A stretch of 64,000 nucleotides of DNA from Gammaproteobacteria bacterium (GCA_016744995.1 JADGDG010000017.1:21704-85703); one strand, 5' to 3'; shown: positions 47,417 through 55,594, counted from the first letter of the stretch. A program made the numbers and translations. Notes: generated from the sequence alone by a model not told the origin.

Positions 47417-48026
47417 TTATAAGCCTTGTATAGCATTATTTATATTTAACCTGGCCTGAGTTTCTAGTTTTTCATAGAAGTACGCATGAGTATATAATCG
47501 CTCTCTACTAATAAATCTTGTTAATAGCTCCTTTCTCTTTTTCTTAAATATAAAAGAGGGAACCATTTTATATTCTTTCCTGATATTATTTTCAAATTTA
47601 GCGTATATATCTTCAGAACAGCCTAAAATTGAAAGATCAATATCAACAATTAAACTTGCATCACCATTAGGCGGATGGCTTGAATGAATTGTTGCCATTA
47701 CCAAATTATAGATATTATCGATAATTTGCTTATTTACCCCATTTTCTTTTAAAAAACTACATGCCCAATTTGCACTGTCCAGTTCATTTGAGGAGGAAAA
47801 AAGGCTTGTATACTGCATCATGAAACCACAATGCCAATTCAACCTCATAAGGATTGCCTGCCAGTGAAATACTATTTTCTAAGTGTTTAAGCACTGCATC
47901 GATATGACATTTATTATGGTAATGTCGATGTTTTTCAGAATAGGCTTGCAGCAATAGATTATATGTATTTTGATTTTCTGTTAAACCTAGGTTTTGCATG
48001 AGTAAGAGCCATTTTTTATAGTCCAT
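47417..48026 (-). pseudogene. HD-superfamily phosphohydrolase-like gene, frameshifted
   Basis: Two overlapping frames give one protein. From ATG 48026 the first part reads MDYKKWLLLMQNLGL...KHRHYHNKCHIDAVL...ALWFHDAVYKP, with HD-type metal ligands (HYHN, HD). The second part, in another frame, continues SSSNELDSANWACSFLKENG...TIHSS...DIDLSILG to the stop at 47417. The order matches COG4339-type predicted HD hydrolases of about 200 residues. The break falls at a run of six A (plus strand 47797-47802), so a single-base indel, real or a sequencing error, is the cause. The upstream in-frame Met at 48053 lies in repeat DNA and is not used. Confidence 0.75.
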
Positions 48027-48037
48027 TATATTAGCCC

Positions 48038-48175
48038 TCCCTCTGGCATACATTGCCCCCTATTTCTCAAGTTATCCTTGTTTTTAGCTAAGCTGATTTT
48101 TTCAACCAATATTCATGGAATTTATCCAGAAATTTTAATAATTTATAATCTTCATTTTTTTGGTGGCCTGGTAAT
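48038..48175. repeat. About 130-bp dispersed repeat, copy 1
   Basis: It shares TTTCTCAAGTTATCCTTG, the run to TTTTTTCAACCAATATTCATG and AATTTATCCAGAAATTTTAA with 49193-49323 and 56041-56178. It lies between the beta-barrel gene and the HD hydrolase pseudogene. Confidence 0.85.
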
Positions 48176-48188
48176 ATCTCTGGATTTA

Positions 48189-48965
48189 TTAAAAACTATA
48201 CACCAGACCTACCGAGAACGTTTGTGTTCTAAGGTCGGTCGAATTTGTCAAAATATTGCTGAGGGTAGGGAAGGATGGATTTGTCACAACAGAGTTAACA
48301 CTAATACGACCAAAATCGGCATAGAGATACTCTCCTCTAACTGCCCAGTGCTTATTAAGCACGTATTCGCCACCTGCGCCAAGTGTCCAGCCGGATTTTG
48401 TTTCTGAAGTGGAACCTTGCGACGACGCGCCGAGAACAAAGTCATCGGTGTATGAGGTCTTGAGCTTCAGTTTTGTCCAGGCAGCCCCACCAGTCACGTA
48501 CGCGAGCCATTTATCCTGCGTGTAACCCAGGCGAAGACGCAGTGTTCCCTGCCAATCAGCCTTGACAGTTTGCCTGAGCATAAACTGATTAGCCGGCGCA
48601 GTTATGTAAGTGACTGTTTGCGTCCACGAGTCGCCTACAGAAAGGCTGTTGGCGCTTGCCTCGACCCCGACGAGAAGATTGTCATATTGCTTCGAGAACC
48701 CGGCAAAAAGCCCGCCTGACAGATCTGATTGCGAGGGCGAGCCATCCCCTGCGGCGGCTATTTGAACATCATCAGGCGAAGTAAAGTAGGAGTTTGCCCC
48801 CCCTATGGCTGTTCTCGCTCCAGTATCTTCGTCAGCTTTGACCAGCCCAAGGCTGCCGCCGGCATAAAAACCGGACCAGTCTACAGTAGTTGGCGTTTGT
48901 GCATGCACCGAAGCAGCAAAGATGACACACAATATCAGTGTTCCGAAGAAACGGATGTAGTGCAT
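48189..48965 (-). CDS. Outer-membrane beta-barrel protein (Omp25/31-like)
   Basis: A 258-residue porin-family protein. The signal peptide (1-22) ends VHAQ; the mature start has DWSGFYAGGSLGL, the hallmark of the Omp25/Omp31 family. Alternating hydrophobic strands run to a terminal SVGLVYSF with C-terminal Phe for outer-membrane insertion. AAGGAG lies 8 nt before the ATG. It is GC-richer than its neighbours and this family is commonest in Alphaproteobacteria, so horizontal transfer is likely. Function probably structural. Confidence 0.88.
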   Translation of the reverse strand: MHYIRFFGTLILCVIFAASVHAQTPTTVDWSGFYAGGSLGLVKADEDTGARTAIGGANSYFTSPDDVQIAAAGDGSPSQSDLSGGLFAGFSKQYDNLLVGVEASANSLSVGDSWTQTVTYITAPANQFMLRQTVKADWQGTLRLRLGYTQDKWLAYVTGGAAWTKLKLKTSYTDDFVLGASSQGSTSETKSGWTLGAGGEYVLNKHWAVRGEYLYADFGRISVNSVVTNPSFPTLSNILTNSTDLRTQTFSVGLVYSF

Positions 48966-49192
48966 GATTTATCTCCTTTATTATTGAATAGAACCACAGC
49001 GTAAAGCCCGGTGGTGCAAAAACGGGTGATGCCTGGATATAATGGCTCCCATGGGTGCTAGTCTCCAACTCGTGGGTTAGCAAAGCCAGTTTCATACTAG
49101 TTGTATAATAGCAACTAATCAAGAGGCTAACATGAATAACAATAATATAATTTTTATTGGTTTGGATACTGTTGCAGGGTAGTCACAATTTC
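48966..49192. other. Gene-free region upstream of the beta-barrel gene
   Basis: It should hold the promoter of the beta-barrel gene. GTTAGCC (minus strand, near 49130) resembles an integron core site, and the segment after 49180 enters the dispersed repeat. No gene is supported. Confidence 0.4.
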
Positions 49193-49323
49193 ATTCCTCT
49201 GAATACATTGCCCCCCTATTTCTCAAGTTATCTTTGTTTTTAGCTAAGCTGATTTTTTCAACCAATATTCATGGAATTTATCCAGAAATTTTAATGGTTT
49301 ATAATCTTCATTTTATGGATGAC
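49193..49323. repeat. About 130-bp dispersed repeat, copy 2
   Basis: Same sequence as 48038-48175, beginning CCTCTGAATACATTGCCC and ending TATAATCTTCATTTTATGG. It is preceded by CACAATTTCATTCC from the second repeat family. Confidence 0.88.
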
Positions 49324-49363
49324 ATGGATTATATCTACCATTAATCCATGAATACCACCGTTC

Positions 49364-49993
49364 CTATTTTCCAGGTGAGGCTTTCTTTGTCTCAATGGTT
49401 TTTTGAAACATTGCCAACTCCTTCAGTAACGTTTCACCCCAATGTCCAGTCTCTGAAATAGTAATTGTGTGAAGCTCATTAGCATAATCGTGTATTAACA
49501 AAAAACCTGATTCGGAGTCCTGGTTATCATTACCCTGCTGGGATAAGTACTGACACCATGAAATCCTGGCTTTCGCGATCATTTTTTCTAACTCTAGCTG
49601 TGTTGAAACAAACCTGATATGTCCTTCGGTACCACCAAACAATGAATTTGCAGCCAGACAACTTGCCGCAGCTGCAAGGAACACATAACCGTATTGTGCC
49701 CACTCCTTGAACTCAGGATTCGCTGTAACCGCAAGTAAGGGCATGAGCAAGCCGACAGACCCAAATAACCATGCACTCAGGCGCGTAATTCCTGATATCC
49801 AGGCTCGCGTTCCTCGACGGCGATAGTAGTAACTAACCTCGGCTTCGGCCAATTCATCTACTGCTCGAAATAACTGAGTGAGAGATTCAACTACATTCCC
49901 ATCATCCCACACCAACCCTTGCATAGAATTTCTGAAAGCATTAAGCCTTCTTGGATCTTCTACTCGCAATATTTTTATCCATTTCCAGTCCAT
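49364..49993 (-). CDS. SLATT-like two-transmembrane protein
   Basis: A 209-residue protein. Helical N-terminus with EAEVSYYYRRRGTRAWISGITRLSAWL, then two membrane segments (about 70-88 and 99-118), then a cytoplasmic helical tail. The charged YYYRRR motif before the membrane pair resembles SLATT effectors, predicted pore-formers linked to nucleotide-sensing (SMODS/SLOG) defence systems. No SLOG or CD-NTase gene is adjacent, so a defence role is only inferred. It sits directly after an attC-like element. Confidence 0.6.
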   Translation of the reverse strand: MDWKWIKILRVEDPRRLNAFRNSMQGLVWDDGNVVESLTQLFRAVDELAEAEVSYYYRRRGTRAWISGITRLSAWLFGSVGLLMPLLAVTANPEFKEWAQYGYVFLAAAASCLAANSLFGGTEGHIRFVSTQLELEKMIAKARISWCQYLSQQGNDNQDSESGFLLIHDYANELHTITISETGHWGETLLKELAMFQKTIETKKASPGK

Positions 49994-50017
49994 AGTAATT
50001 ATCTCATTTTTTATATA

Positions 50018-50097
50018 GCGCTAACTCTTTGTTTCACCTAAAAATAAAGCAGAACAAAGTGGCACTTTATTGTTCAGATTCAAGCTATTTGTTATGT
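50018..50097 (-). other. attC-like element between MerR and SLATT-like genes
   Basis: Minus strand: CATAAC overlapping the last codons of the MerR gene, then an inner hairpin (GAACAATAAAGTG with CACTTTGTTC) and GTTAGCGC just before the SLATT-like gene. Position, size (80 bp) and hairpin resemble an integron attC; the core differs from GTTRRRY at one or two bases. Confidence 0.4.
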
Positions 50098-50624
50098 TTA
50101 TTTAGTTCTCTTGACCATTTACGAATTGAATTAATTTCTTTACCATCTATTCCAATCGACTCCAAAAAATCCTGATGAGCTTCGGGTGCTATGGCTTCAA
50201 ATTCTTGATGCCATTTTCTTTTACCATTATCATCTAAACCTGCTTTATCTAAAACAGAAATCCATGTAGCCTTGTCCATAACTCTCGTTTTAGACTGTAA
50301 TCCATCATTGTCTATTAATTGTAGAATTAAATTTTGTTGGCTTCTTAGCTCCTGAATTTCTTTATTGATTTTAGACAGCCGATTTTCCAATACAACTTCC
50401 ACCCGCCCATGTTTCCCACCAAGTATACGTTGAATTGATTTAATTGATAATCCTGCACGCCTATATATCAGGCTCCTTTCAATCAACTTAATATCATTTT
50501 GAGAGTATAGCCTGTAGTTAGATACACTCCTTCCACTCGGTTTTAGTATCCCTTTTGAGTCATAATAAATCAAAGTACTTCTTGATAAAGAAAATTTTTT
50601 TGCAACCTGACCAATAGTAAGCAT
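50085..50624 (-). CDS. MerR-family transcriptional regulator
   Basis: A 179-residue regulator. Residues 1-70 are the MerR winged helix (MLTIGQVAKKFSLSRSTLIYYDSKGIL), a coiled coil lies at about 75-110, and the C-terminal part (about 120-175) is TWISVLDKAGLDDNGKRKWHQEF. This last part is similar to the 55-residue protein encoded just upstream. No Cys-rich metal site is present, so a small-molecule or protein ligand is likely. Its last codons overlap an attC-like core. Confidence 0.88.
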   Translation of the reverse strand: MLTIGQVAKKFSLSRSTLIYYDSKGILKPSGRSVSNYRLYSQNDIKLIERSLIYRRAGLSIKSIQRILGGKHGRVEVVLENRLSKINKEIQELRSQQNLILQLIDNDGLQSKTRVMDKATWISVLDKAGLDDNGKRKWHQEFEAIAPEAHQDFLESIGIDGKEINSIRKWSRELNKHNK

Positions 50625-50685
50625 TGTTATATCACTTTGTTTATGTGAGGCAATTGATTAAACAACTGCCCCATTTGTTATATGA

Positions 50686-50853
50686 TCACTTTGACCTTAT
50701 TTTCTCAATTTCTCCTTGTGAGAGATTCAACCACTCAAGAAATGATTGGTGCTCACCAGGGTATTTTCTTTCAAAAATTCTGTGCCACTTCAACATTGAC
50801 TCATCATCAAGGCCAATCTCACGAAACATAGATACCCAATTTTCTTTTTTCAT
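50686..50853 (-). CDS. Small protein resembling the C-terminus of the neighbouring MerR regulator
   Basis: From the ATG at 50853, preceded by GGAG at 8-nt spacing, the minus strand encodes 55 residues: MKKENWVSMFREIGLDDES, then MLKWHRIFERKYPGEHQSF and LEWLNLSQGEIEKIRSK. It aligns with the last 55 residues of the MerR regulator (same W.S(M/V)(F/L)...GLDD...KWH..F...P..HQ(S/D)FLE pattern). It ends 61 bp before the regulator start, so both are probably in one operon. A stand-alone ligand-binding or decoy domain that controls the regulator is a reasonable idea, not shown. Confidence 0.7.
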   Translation of the reverse strand: MKKENWVSMFREIGLDDESMLKWHRIFERKYPGEHQSFLEWLNLSQGEIEKIRSK

Positions 50854-50955
50854 AATTTACAGTCTCCATTTAGTATTGATTAGTTAATGACGTTTAACCG
50901 TCAAAATCAATTCTAAAGTGTGAAGCTATAGTCAAGTCAAGATGATTATTAAAAA

Positions 50956-51006
50956 CATAACATTGACTGTCCAGTGGAGGGCCGCAGCCCCGGAGCAAAC
51001 TGGAGC
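50956..51006 (-). other. attC-like GC-rich hairpin
   Basis: Minus strand: CTCCAGT and GGGGCTGCGGCCC with ACTGGA form a stem, followed by TGTTATG. It lies immediately after the stop of the two-helix protein gene. The hairpin resembles attC folds, but a 5' core site is not clear. Confidence 0.35.
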
Positions 51007-51009
51007 TTT

Positions 51010-51297
51010 TCACCTCGTACCAGACTCTCTCATTAATAACTTATGAATAATTAATCCATACCTCAGTAAATATACGGCAAGTAAGGATAAAAACACGAAG
51101 CAAAAAACCGTGTCCCAACGAAGATTTAGCAAACGCAAAGTGCCATTCGATGGAAGCGTTTGCTGCAAGTTAGCGATAACAGCAATCAAATTGATTGTAA
51201 ACCCATACAATTGGTAGCAGGCTAATCCAAGAGAGACTAGCCCTAACACTCTTACAACCAACCAAGCTGCAGAATTCTTATTCAATTTTGACTCCAA
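51010..51297 (-). CDS. Small two-transmembrane protein, unknown
   Basis: A 95-residue protein with membrane segments at about 12-35 and 62-84. It begins MESKLNKNSAAWLVVRVLGLVSLGLACY. No family was recognised. It sits between dispersed repeats and an attC-like hairpin. Confidence 0.55.
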   Translation of the reverse strand: MESKLNKNSAAWLVVRVLGLVSLGLACYQLYGFTINLIAVIANLQQTLPSNGTLRLLNLRWDTVFCFVFLSLLAVYLLRYGLIIHKLLMRESGTR

Positions 51298-51320
51298 TGT
51301 CAGATTGTTTATTCACAGTC

Positions 51321-51386
51321 TTTATTTTATGGGTGGCATGCATTGCTAATTTCATTCCTACAATTTTATGGTTGTCCACAACTACT
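51321..51386. repeat. Dispersed short repeat, composite copy
   Basis: Contains TTTTATGGGTGGCATGCATT followed by AATTTCATTCCTAC and GTTGTCCACAACTAC. Similar strings occur at 53631-53680, 54002-54052, 55198-55248, 55663-55682 and 56158-56178. Confidence 0.7.
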
Positions 51387-51421
51387 TCCTTGTGTTCCCA
51401 ACACTTTATAAAATTACTACA

Positions 51422-52846
51422 TTAATCATTTTTTAATTGGGATGTAATAATACAGTTACGCCCTCTTTTTTTTGCCAGATAAAGGTTTTGATCCGCAGAA
51501 TTTAACATCTCGACAAGAAATTTTATTGTCTTTTTTTCAGAATTAAGTTTTTTAAAATAAGCTCCTATAGAAATGGTGACAACATTTTGTGGAGGGTTAA
51601 GTTTATGTTCAATTTCAAGATTTTGAATATTATGTCGTATTCGTTCTCCTATGTTTTCCATTTGTTCAATATCAAAAACAGAGATAAGAACTACAAACTC
51701 TTCACCACCAAGTCTAAATGCACAATCACCTTTTCTTTGTAAAGAACCCTCAATTGAGCTTGCTACCTTTTGTAGTGCTAGATCACCCATGTTGTGACCA
51801 TAACAATCATTGTATTTTTTAAAATTATCAATATCTATGTAGAATATAGCTGTTAACATTTTTTCTGTTTGTTGTATGTTTACAAAAACACTTTCTAATT
51901 CACGCCTGTTTCCCAACCCTGTAAGAGGATCTTTTCTACTTAATTTCTCCAGTTGGTTTTCATAATTTTTACTCTGCTCTAACAAACTGTACAACATTTT
52001 AGCTAAATTACCTATTTCATCTTTCCTTTTAATACAAGGTACATCTGACAAGTTATGTTCCTTATGATTTTGAGAAATAAAAGCTGATAGTTTGTTAATT
52101 GGAGATGTTATCTGCATAGACAATATTGTTAATATAATCAGTGATAAGGTTAGAGCTAAAATTGATTCGTATAGAATATTTTCTAATATCTGTAATTTGA
52201 TATTTTCAATTTCTGAAATATCAAAACTAATCTGTACTCTGCCTCCATTTTTATTGTCCGTTGGGATAGAAATAAATAATTTTTTTGTTTTAAAATCAAT
52301 AAATGTTGCTTTCAGTTTTTTAAATGAATCAATTAATTTTCTATTATTTTCTGAAAGCAATTGATTTTTTTGGTAGCGCTGAAACTTTTCCTGATTGCGT
52401 TCAATTAAAAAAACAATTTTTACATGATCACTATTTTTTTTCAGTAATAGTTCTTGTAACTTATCAATTTTAGACTGAATGTCAGATAGATAATTTTCAG
52501 GATATTCTTCTCTCCATATTTCCCCAGCCAATTGTTTATAAAGTACTTTGAAGGGTTGCTTTGTATTGCCACTAAAACCAACAACACGCATAGCATAGAG
52601 TTTTTTATTTCTTTTTAACTCCGTTATAAAACCAGGCATTTGTATATTTGCATAGTTAGCACCTGAAATTGCCTGAGAAAACTTACTAACAATGGATGAA
52701 GACGATGCTAGATGGTATTGAATCACACTGTTAATATGACTTTGAAGTTGATACTTATACTGGTGATAACCTATACCTCCTACAAGTAGTAAAACTAAGA
52801 GGAAATGATATAATATTATTCTTCTTTTTATGTCTAAATAGAGCAT
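51422..52846 (-). CDS. Membrane diguanylate cyclase with periplasmic sensor
   Basis: A 474-residue protein. Membrane segments at about 9-27 and 230-250 enclose a periplasmic domain of some 200 residues, followed by a HAMP-like stretch and a GGDEF domain with RLGGEEFVVL near 390, catalytically intact. DPLTGLGNRRELE marks the domain start near 305. It starts 8 bp after the periplasmic cytochrome gene, so the two are co-transcribed and probably cooperate: the periplasmic domain may read the redox or ligand state of the cytochrome (inferred). Confidence 0.9.
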   Translation of the reverse strand: MLYLDIKRRIILYHFLLVLLLVGGIGYHQYKYQLQSHINSVIQYHLASSSSIVSKFSQAISGANYANIQMPGFITELKRNKKLYAMRVVGFSGNTKQPFKVLYKQLAGEIWREEYPENYLSDIQSKIDKLQELLLKKNSDHVKIVFLIERNQEKFQRYQKNQLLSENNRKLIDSFKKLKATFIDFKTKKLFISIPTDNKNGGRVQISFDISEIENIKLQILENILYESILALTLSLIILTILSMQITSPINKLSAFISQNHKEHNLSDVPCIKRKDEIGNLAKMLYSLLEQSKNYENQLEKLSRKDPLTGLGNRRELESVFVNIQQTEKMLTAIFYIDIDNFKKYNDCYGHNMGDLALQKVASSIEGSLQRKGDCAFRLGGEEFVVLISVFDIEQMENIGERIRHNIQNLEIEHKLNPPQNVVTISIGAYFKKLNSEKKTIKFLVEMLNSADQNLYLAKKRGRNCIITSQLKND

Positions 52847-52854
52847 GAAATGAA

Positions 52855-53370
52855 TTACTTTTTTATTTTATTATTAAAAACATCAATAATTGGTACTGCA
52901 CAGGTTCCATTTGTACAAATATCTGAATATCCTTCATGGCATCGATAACAAGTATCTGTTTTAAATGATGGATGACTATTACTTAAATCTTTACCTTGAC
53001 GATTATAAGTTCCATAAAGAGGTTGACCTGCAATATGTTCAGTCACAAAAATAATATCTTGATCTTCATAAATAGCAATAGCTGTAATACCATCTGAATA
53101 GGGTCCATGTTTTTTATATTCATCAAGTTTATTCTTTGGGACAAATATATTCAATTTTGTACCTTTTCCATTATTTATCCAATTATACATTTTTACAGTT
53201 TCTTGTAAAAACAGAGGAGTATCATCAGGTAAAACAACATCATTTCCTGGAATAACACTTTGTTTAACCAGTAGCATTTTATCAATATTTTTTGGAAATG
53301 TAGCTAGTGAATCAGCTATTGACACAGGAACATGTAGAATAAATACAAGCGCTAATAGATATTTAGACAT
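52855..53370 (-). CDS. Periplasmic monoheme c-type cytochrome-like sensor protein
   Basis: A 171-residue secreted protein with a signal peptide (1-19, ending SIAD). A single heme site CYRCH occurs near residue 141, followed by CTNGTC, two further Cys that could form a disulfide. The central part (about 60-130) is compact and unrecognised. It is encoded just upstream of, and 8 bp from, the membrane diguanylate cyclase. Confidence 0.68.
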   Translation of the reverse strand: MSKYLLALVFILHVPVSIADSLATFPKNIDKMLLVKQSVIPGNDVVLPDDTPLFLQETVKMYNWINNGKGTKLNIFVPKNKLDEYKKHGPYSDGITAIAIYEDQDIIFVTEHIAGQPLYGTYNRQGKDLSNSHPSFKTDTCYRCHEGYSDICTNGTCAVPIIDVFNNKIKK

Positions 53371-53457
53371 AGAGTAAGCTCCAGTAAATTATTTGTTTCT
53401 GATAGTCTATCATATATCAGGCTAAGCTTTCTCTGCCAGTACATACTCTCGTTAGCG

Positions 53458-53622
53458 TTACGTCCAAGACTTATTAAACTCATTTTCATGAGACCACTGA
53501 CTAAATTCACCTATTAACATTGCGAAGCCCGATTTTTCTATTTTCTGGAACTGTTCTGAACTATCTCTTGTTACTCCGTATTCCATTGCCCGACGATAAA
53601 TTTTACGAATTTTTATTAACAC
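53458..53622 (-). other. Possible small gene or gene remnant (zinc-ribbon-like start)
   Basis: From GTG at 53622 the minus strand reads VLIKIRKIYRRAMEYGVTR and about 35 more residues (ending SQWSHENEFNKSWT) to TAA at 53458. Upstream, in the same frame, NCGCPECR belongs to repeat DNA. It is either a short gene starting at GTG or the tail of a gene truncated by the repeat. No strong ribosome binding site was seen. Confidence 0.35.
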
Positions 53623-53630
53623 ACGACATT

Positions 53631-53680
53631 CAGGGCAGCCACAATTTTATTTCTATCATTTGATAGGTGTCTACAACCAC
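53631..53680. repeat. Dispersed short repeat, copy
   Basis: CAGGGCAGCCACAATTTTAT leading into CATTTGATAGGTGTCTACAA, shared with 54002-54052 and 51321-51386. Confidence 0.7.
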
Positions 53681-53682
53681 AT

Positions 53683-53928
53683 TTAATATTTATTGTTTTT
53701 GGTTATGAGTACAGATTTGCATGCTGGACAAAAATAACTAAGCTTCCTATCTGATGGCTCTAAAAGTTGAATTCTATCTTTTGGCTCCTCACTTGGGTAA
53801 AAAAATAATTCCATCCATGACAAACCAATCACAAGAAAACCAAGTAATGAACCTTTTATTTTAGTATGACCTAAAATCATATCATGATTACAATTTGAGC
53901 ATTTCATATTTTTAAAATTAATTTTCAT
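53683..53928 (-). CDS. Small zinc-ribbon protein with one membrane segment (DUF6487-like)
   Basis: An 81-residue protein. CSNCNHDM near residue 10 and CPACKSV near 71 form a zinc-ribbon pair around a hydrophobic centre (GSLLGFLVIGLSWMELFFY). The pattern fits small DUF6487-type proteins. Function unknown. It is bordered on both sides by copies of the short dispersed repeat. Confidence 0.65.
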   Translation of the reverse strand: MKINFKNMKCSNCNHDMILGHTKIKGSLLGFLVIGLSWMELFFYPSEEPKDRIQLLEPSDRKLSYFCPACKSVLITKNNKY

Positions 53929-54001
53929 CCATCCAATATCTTAGAAATTATACGTTATACACAGCATTACGAATAAATGTCTGTTGAACAACCCGGCATT
54001 A

Positions 54002-54052
54002 TAGGACAATCACAATTTCATTCCTACCATTTGATGGGTGTCTACAACTACA
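54002..54052. repeat. Dispersed short repeat, copy
   Basis: AGGACAATCACAATTTCATT followed by CCTACCATTTGATGGGTGTC and TACAACTACAC. It is the cleanest copy of the family. Confidence 0.75.
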
Positions 54053-54114
54053 CTGGTCACTTCCTCAGCTGTTGGCAATGCCATAATAATTTCTCCTTAA
54101 TTATTAATTTTTAA

Positions 54115-54606
54115 CTAATCGTATACTCGACCGCAGTTGGTCATGGCGAAAGTTAATCGCCCCCTATCAGAATTTTTGCTGCTATCTCCTGGATACAGAA
54201 TTTGATATCTAACAGTAACGAAATTGGCAAAGAAGCCAGTCACTTTATCTAATAGGGACGGTTTAAATCCTTCAATAGGCTCCTCAAAGGTGCAGCAGTT
54301 GTTATTCACCGCCATAAACTCTTCGAGACTTTGGTAGGGAAGAAAACCCTTGGGTTTCGATGTCACCATTTTTGTAATAATCTTTCCATCTTCCTCTACC
54401 TGTTTCTCCGACCTTATTCTCACGTACGGATATATCCGCAAAGTACGTTTAACAGCCGATTTAAAAAACTCATCATCACTCAACCAACGAGCCTCTCTAA
54501 CACAGAGGCCAGAATAATTTAATCCAGCCATTAAAAACAACGTACCTAACAGAATTACGAAAAGCACGAATAAGGCTTTCTTAATATGCAGTTTTAAAAA
54601 AATCAC
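54115..54606 (-). CDS. Single-pass membrane or lipid-anchored protein, unknown
   Basis: A 163-residue protein with an N-terminal membrane segment (about 8-30) and a soluble part presumably in the periplasm. CC at about 102-103 and a Cys near the C-terminus could form disulfides. No family recognised. It is followed downstream by a short dispersed repeat and preceded by another small membrane protein gene. Confidence 0.55.
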   Translation of the reverse strand: MIFLKLHIKKALFVLFVILLGTLFLMAGLNYSGLCVREARWLSDDEFFKSAVKRTLRIYPYVRIRSEKQVEEDGKIITKMVTSKPKGFLPYQSLEEFMAVNNNCCTFEEPIEGFKPSLLDKVTGFFANFVTVRYQILYPGDSSKNSDRGRLTFAMTNCGRVYD

Positions 54607-54658
54607 ATTATTGTTTCCGCATCAAAAACCAAAAGTTGCTCCGTTGATGTAGTAATAT

Positions 54659-55078
54659 TCATTCCATCTCTCCGTTAACGTTAACACAGGTAATTTTTCT
54701 GGCGCTACTCCATTCTTCCAAACTTATAGATAAAGACCGTTGTGGTAAGATCACACCATCTCGCGAAATTAGGAAATAATGCCCCTTGATACGATCGACC
54801 TTTGGATAATGGATAGCAACGCTGTATTCTGGGCTTGTAAACAAGCTGCCGGGAACTATTATGTCGAAAATACGGAATCGATTTTCGAGAAATATCTCAA
54901 ATGACTCTACAGGGGTTATGCCATACGTATTTTTTATTTTATCCCAGCCACGCGCGATCTCGCAGTCAGTAGGCCGCGTGTGATCAGGTACTAAAAATAA
55001 TGAAACTGCGATAATCAGTGCAGTGGCCGCAGCAAATTTTAATAGAGGCCTTTGGAGTATAAGATTAAGCTTCAGCAT
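54659..55078 (-). CDS. Single-pass membrane protein, unknown
   Basis: A protein of about 139 residues, starting best at the ATG at 55078 (MLKLNLILQRPLLKFAAATA); a TTG four codons upstream is also possible. One membrane segment lies at about 12-30, followed by an extracytoplasmic domain with HYPKVDRIKGHYFLISRDG and two Cys that might pair. It has the same layout as the downstream gene (signal anchor plus small periplasmic domain) but no obvious sequence similarity. Function unknown. Confidence 0.55.
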   Translation of the reverse strand: MLKLNLILQRPLLKFAAATALIIAVSLFLVPDHTRPTDCEIARGWDKIKNTYGITPVESFEIFLENRFRIFDIIVPGSLFTSPEYSVAIHYPKVDRIKGHYFLISRDGVILPQRSLSISLEEWSSARKITCVNVNGEME

Positions 55079-55197
55079 GTGAATTTCCAATCTTGAACAT
55101 ATTATCCCTGGCCTCTATATATGTAGTAGCTGGATTACCAGTCGCACTATTTAGCTCAGGGCGTACCATTTGATGGGTGATGAGATAGTACTGGTAC

Positions 55198-55248
55198 AGG
55201 ACAGCCATAATTTCATTCTCATTTTATGGGTGCCATGTATTTCTGGTC
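55198..55248. repeat. Dispersed short repeat, composite copy
   Basis: AGGACAGCCATAATTTCATT runs directly into CTCATTTTATGGGTGCCATG and TATTTCTGG, joining the two halves of the family. A further partial copy (CCATTTGATGGGTGATGA) lies at 55167. Confidence 0.7.
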
Positions 55249-55267
55249 TTAAAAAAGGGTTCATTTT

Positions 55268-55594
55268 TTAATCACAAGTTACATAATAACGAGTTTTTCT
55301 AGAAAAAAGAGCTTTACCTATACTCAACTGACCTTTTCCATTTTGAAGGTTGCTACAAGAAGACAAGCCCTCTAGCTCTTGTTTGTTTTCTCGTACTACA
55401 TAACTATGACAAACATTTCCTCCACGAACATATGAGCAATATGTAAGAGTGATATCAACAGGTTCTTTTGATTCTTGAATGCCCACATATTCAAACCAAA
55501 ACAAAGCAAAAATAGAACCAAAAAAAATAGTTATCATAAAAGTCATGTCAATCCAATGAATTGACTTTTTTTCTTTATTCAATAATTCCCTCAA
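55268..55594 (-). CDS. Small membrane protein, unknown
   Basis: A 108-residue protein with a membrane segment at about 17-37 (DMTFMITIFFGSIFALFWF) and a periplasmic part holding four Cys (CSYVRGGNVC, SSCS, VTCD) that may form two disulfides. No family recognised. It is flanked by dispersed repeats on both sides. Confidence 0.55.
   Translation of the reverse strand: MRELLNKEKKSIHWIDMTFMITIFFGSIFALFWFEYVGIQESKEPVDITLTYCSYVRGGNVCHSYVVRENKQELEGLSSCSNLQNGKGQLSIGKALFSRKTRYYVTCD

Noticed and set aside
47239..47436. Minus-strand 65-residue frame
   Set aside because: It covers an attC-like hairpin region and the start of the pseudouridine synthase gene; no protein similarity or ribosome binding site was seen.
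47797..47802. Programmed frameshift in the HD hydrolase gene
   Set aside because: Only a homopolymer is present, without a recognised slippery heptamer plus downstream structure, and the family is normally encoded in one frame.
50624..50887. Plus-strand 87-residue frame
   Set aside because: It lies antisense to the better supported 55-residue gene at 50686-50853, which has a ribosome binding site and resembles the MerR C-terminus.
53928..54001. attC site upstream of the zinc-ribbon gene
   Set aside because: TATAAC and GTTATAC strings and a weak hairpin are present, but their orientation is opposite to the other candidate sites and the arms do not pair well.
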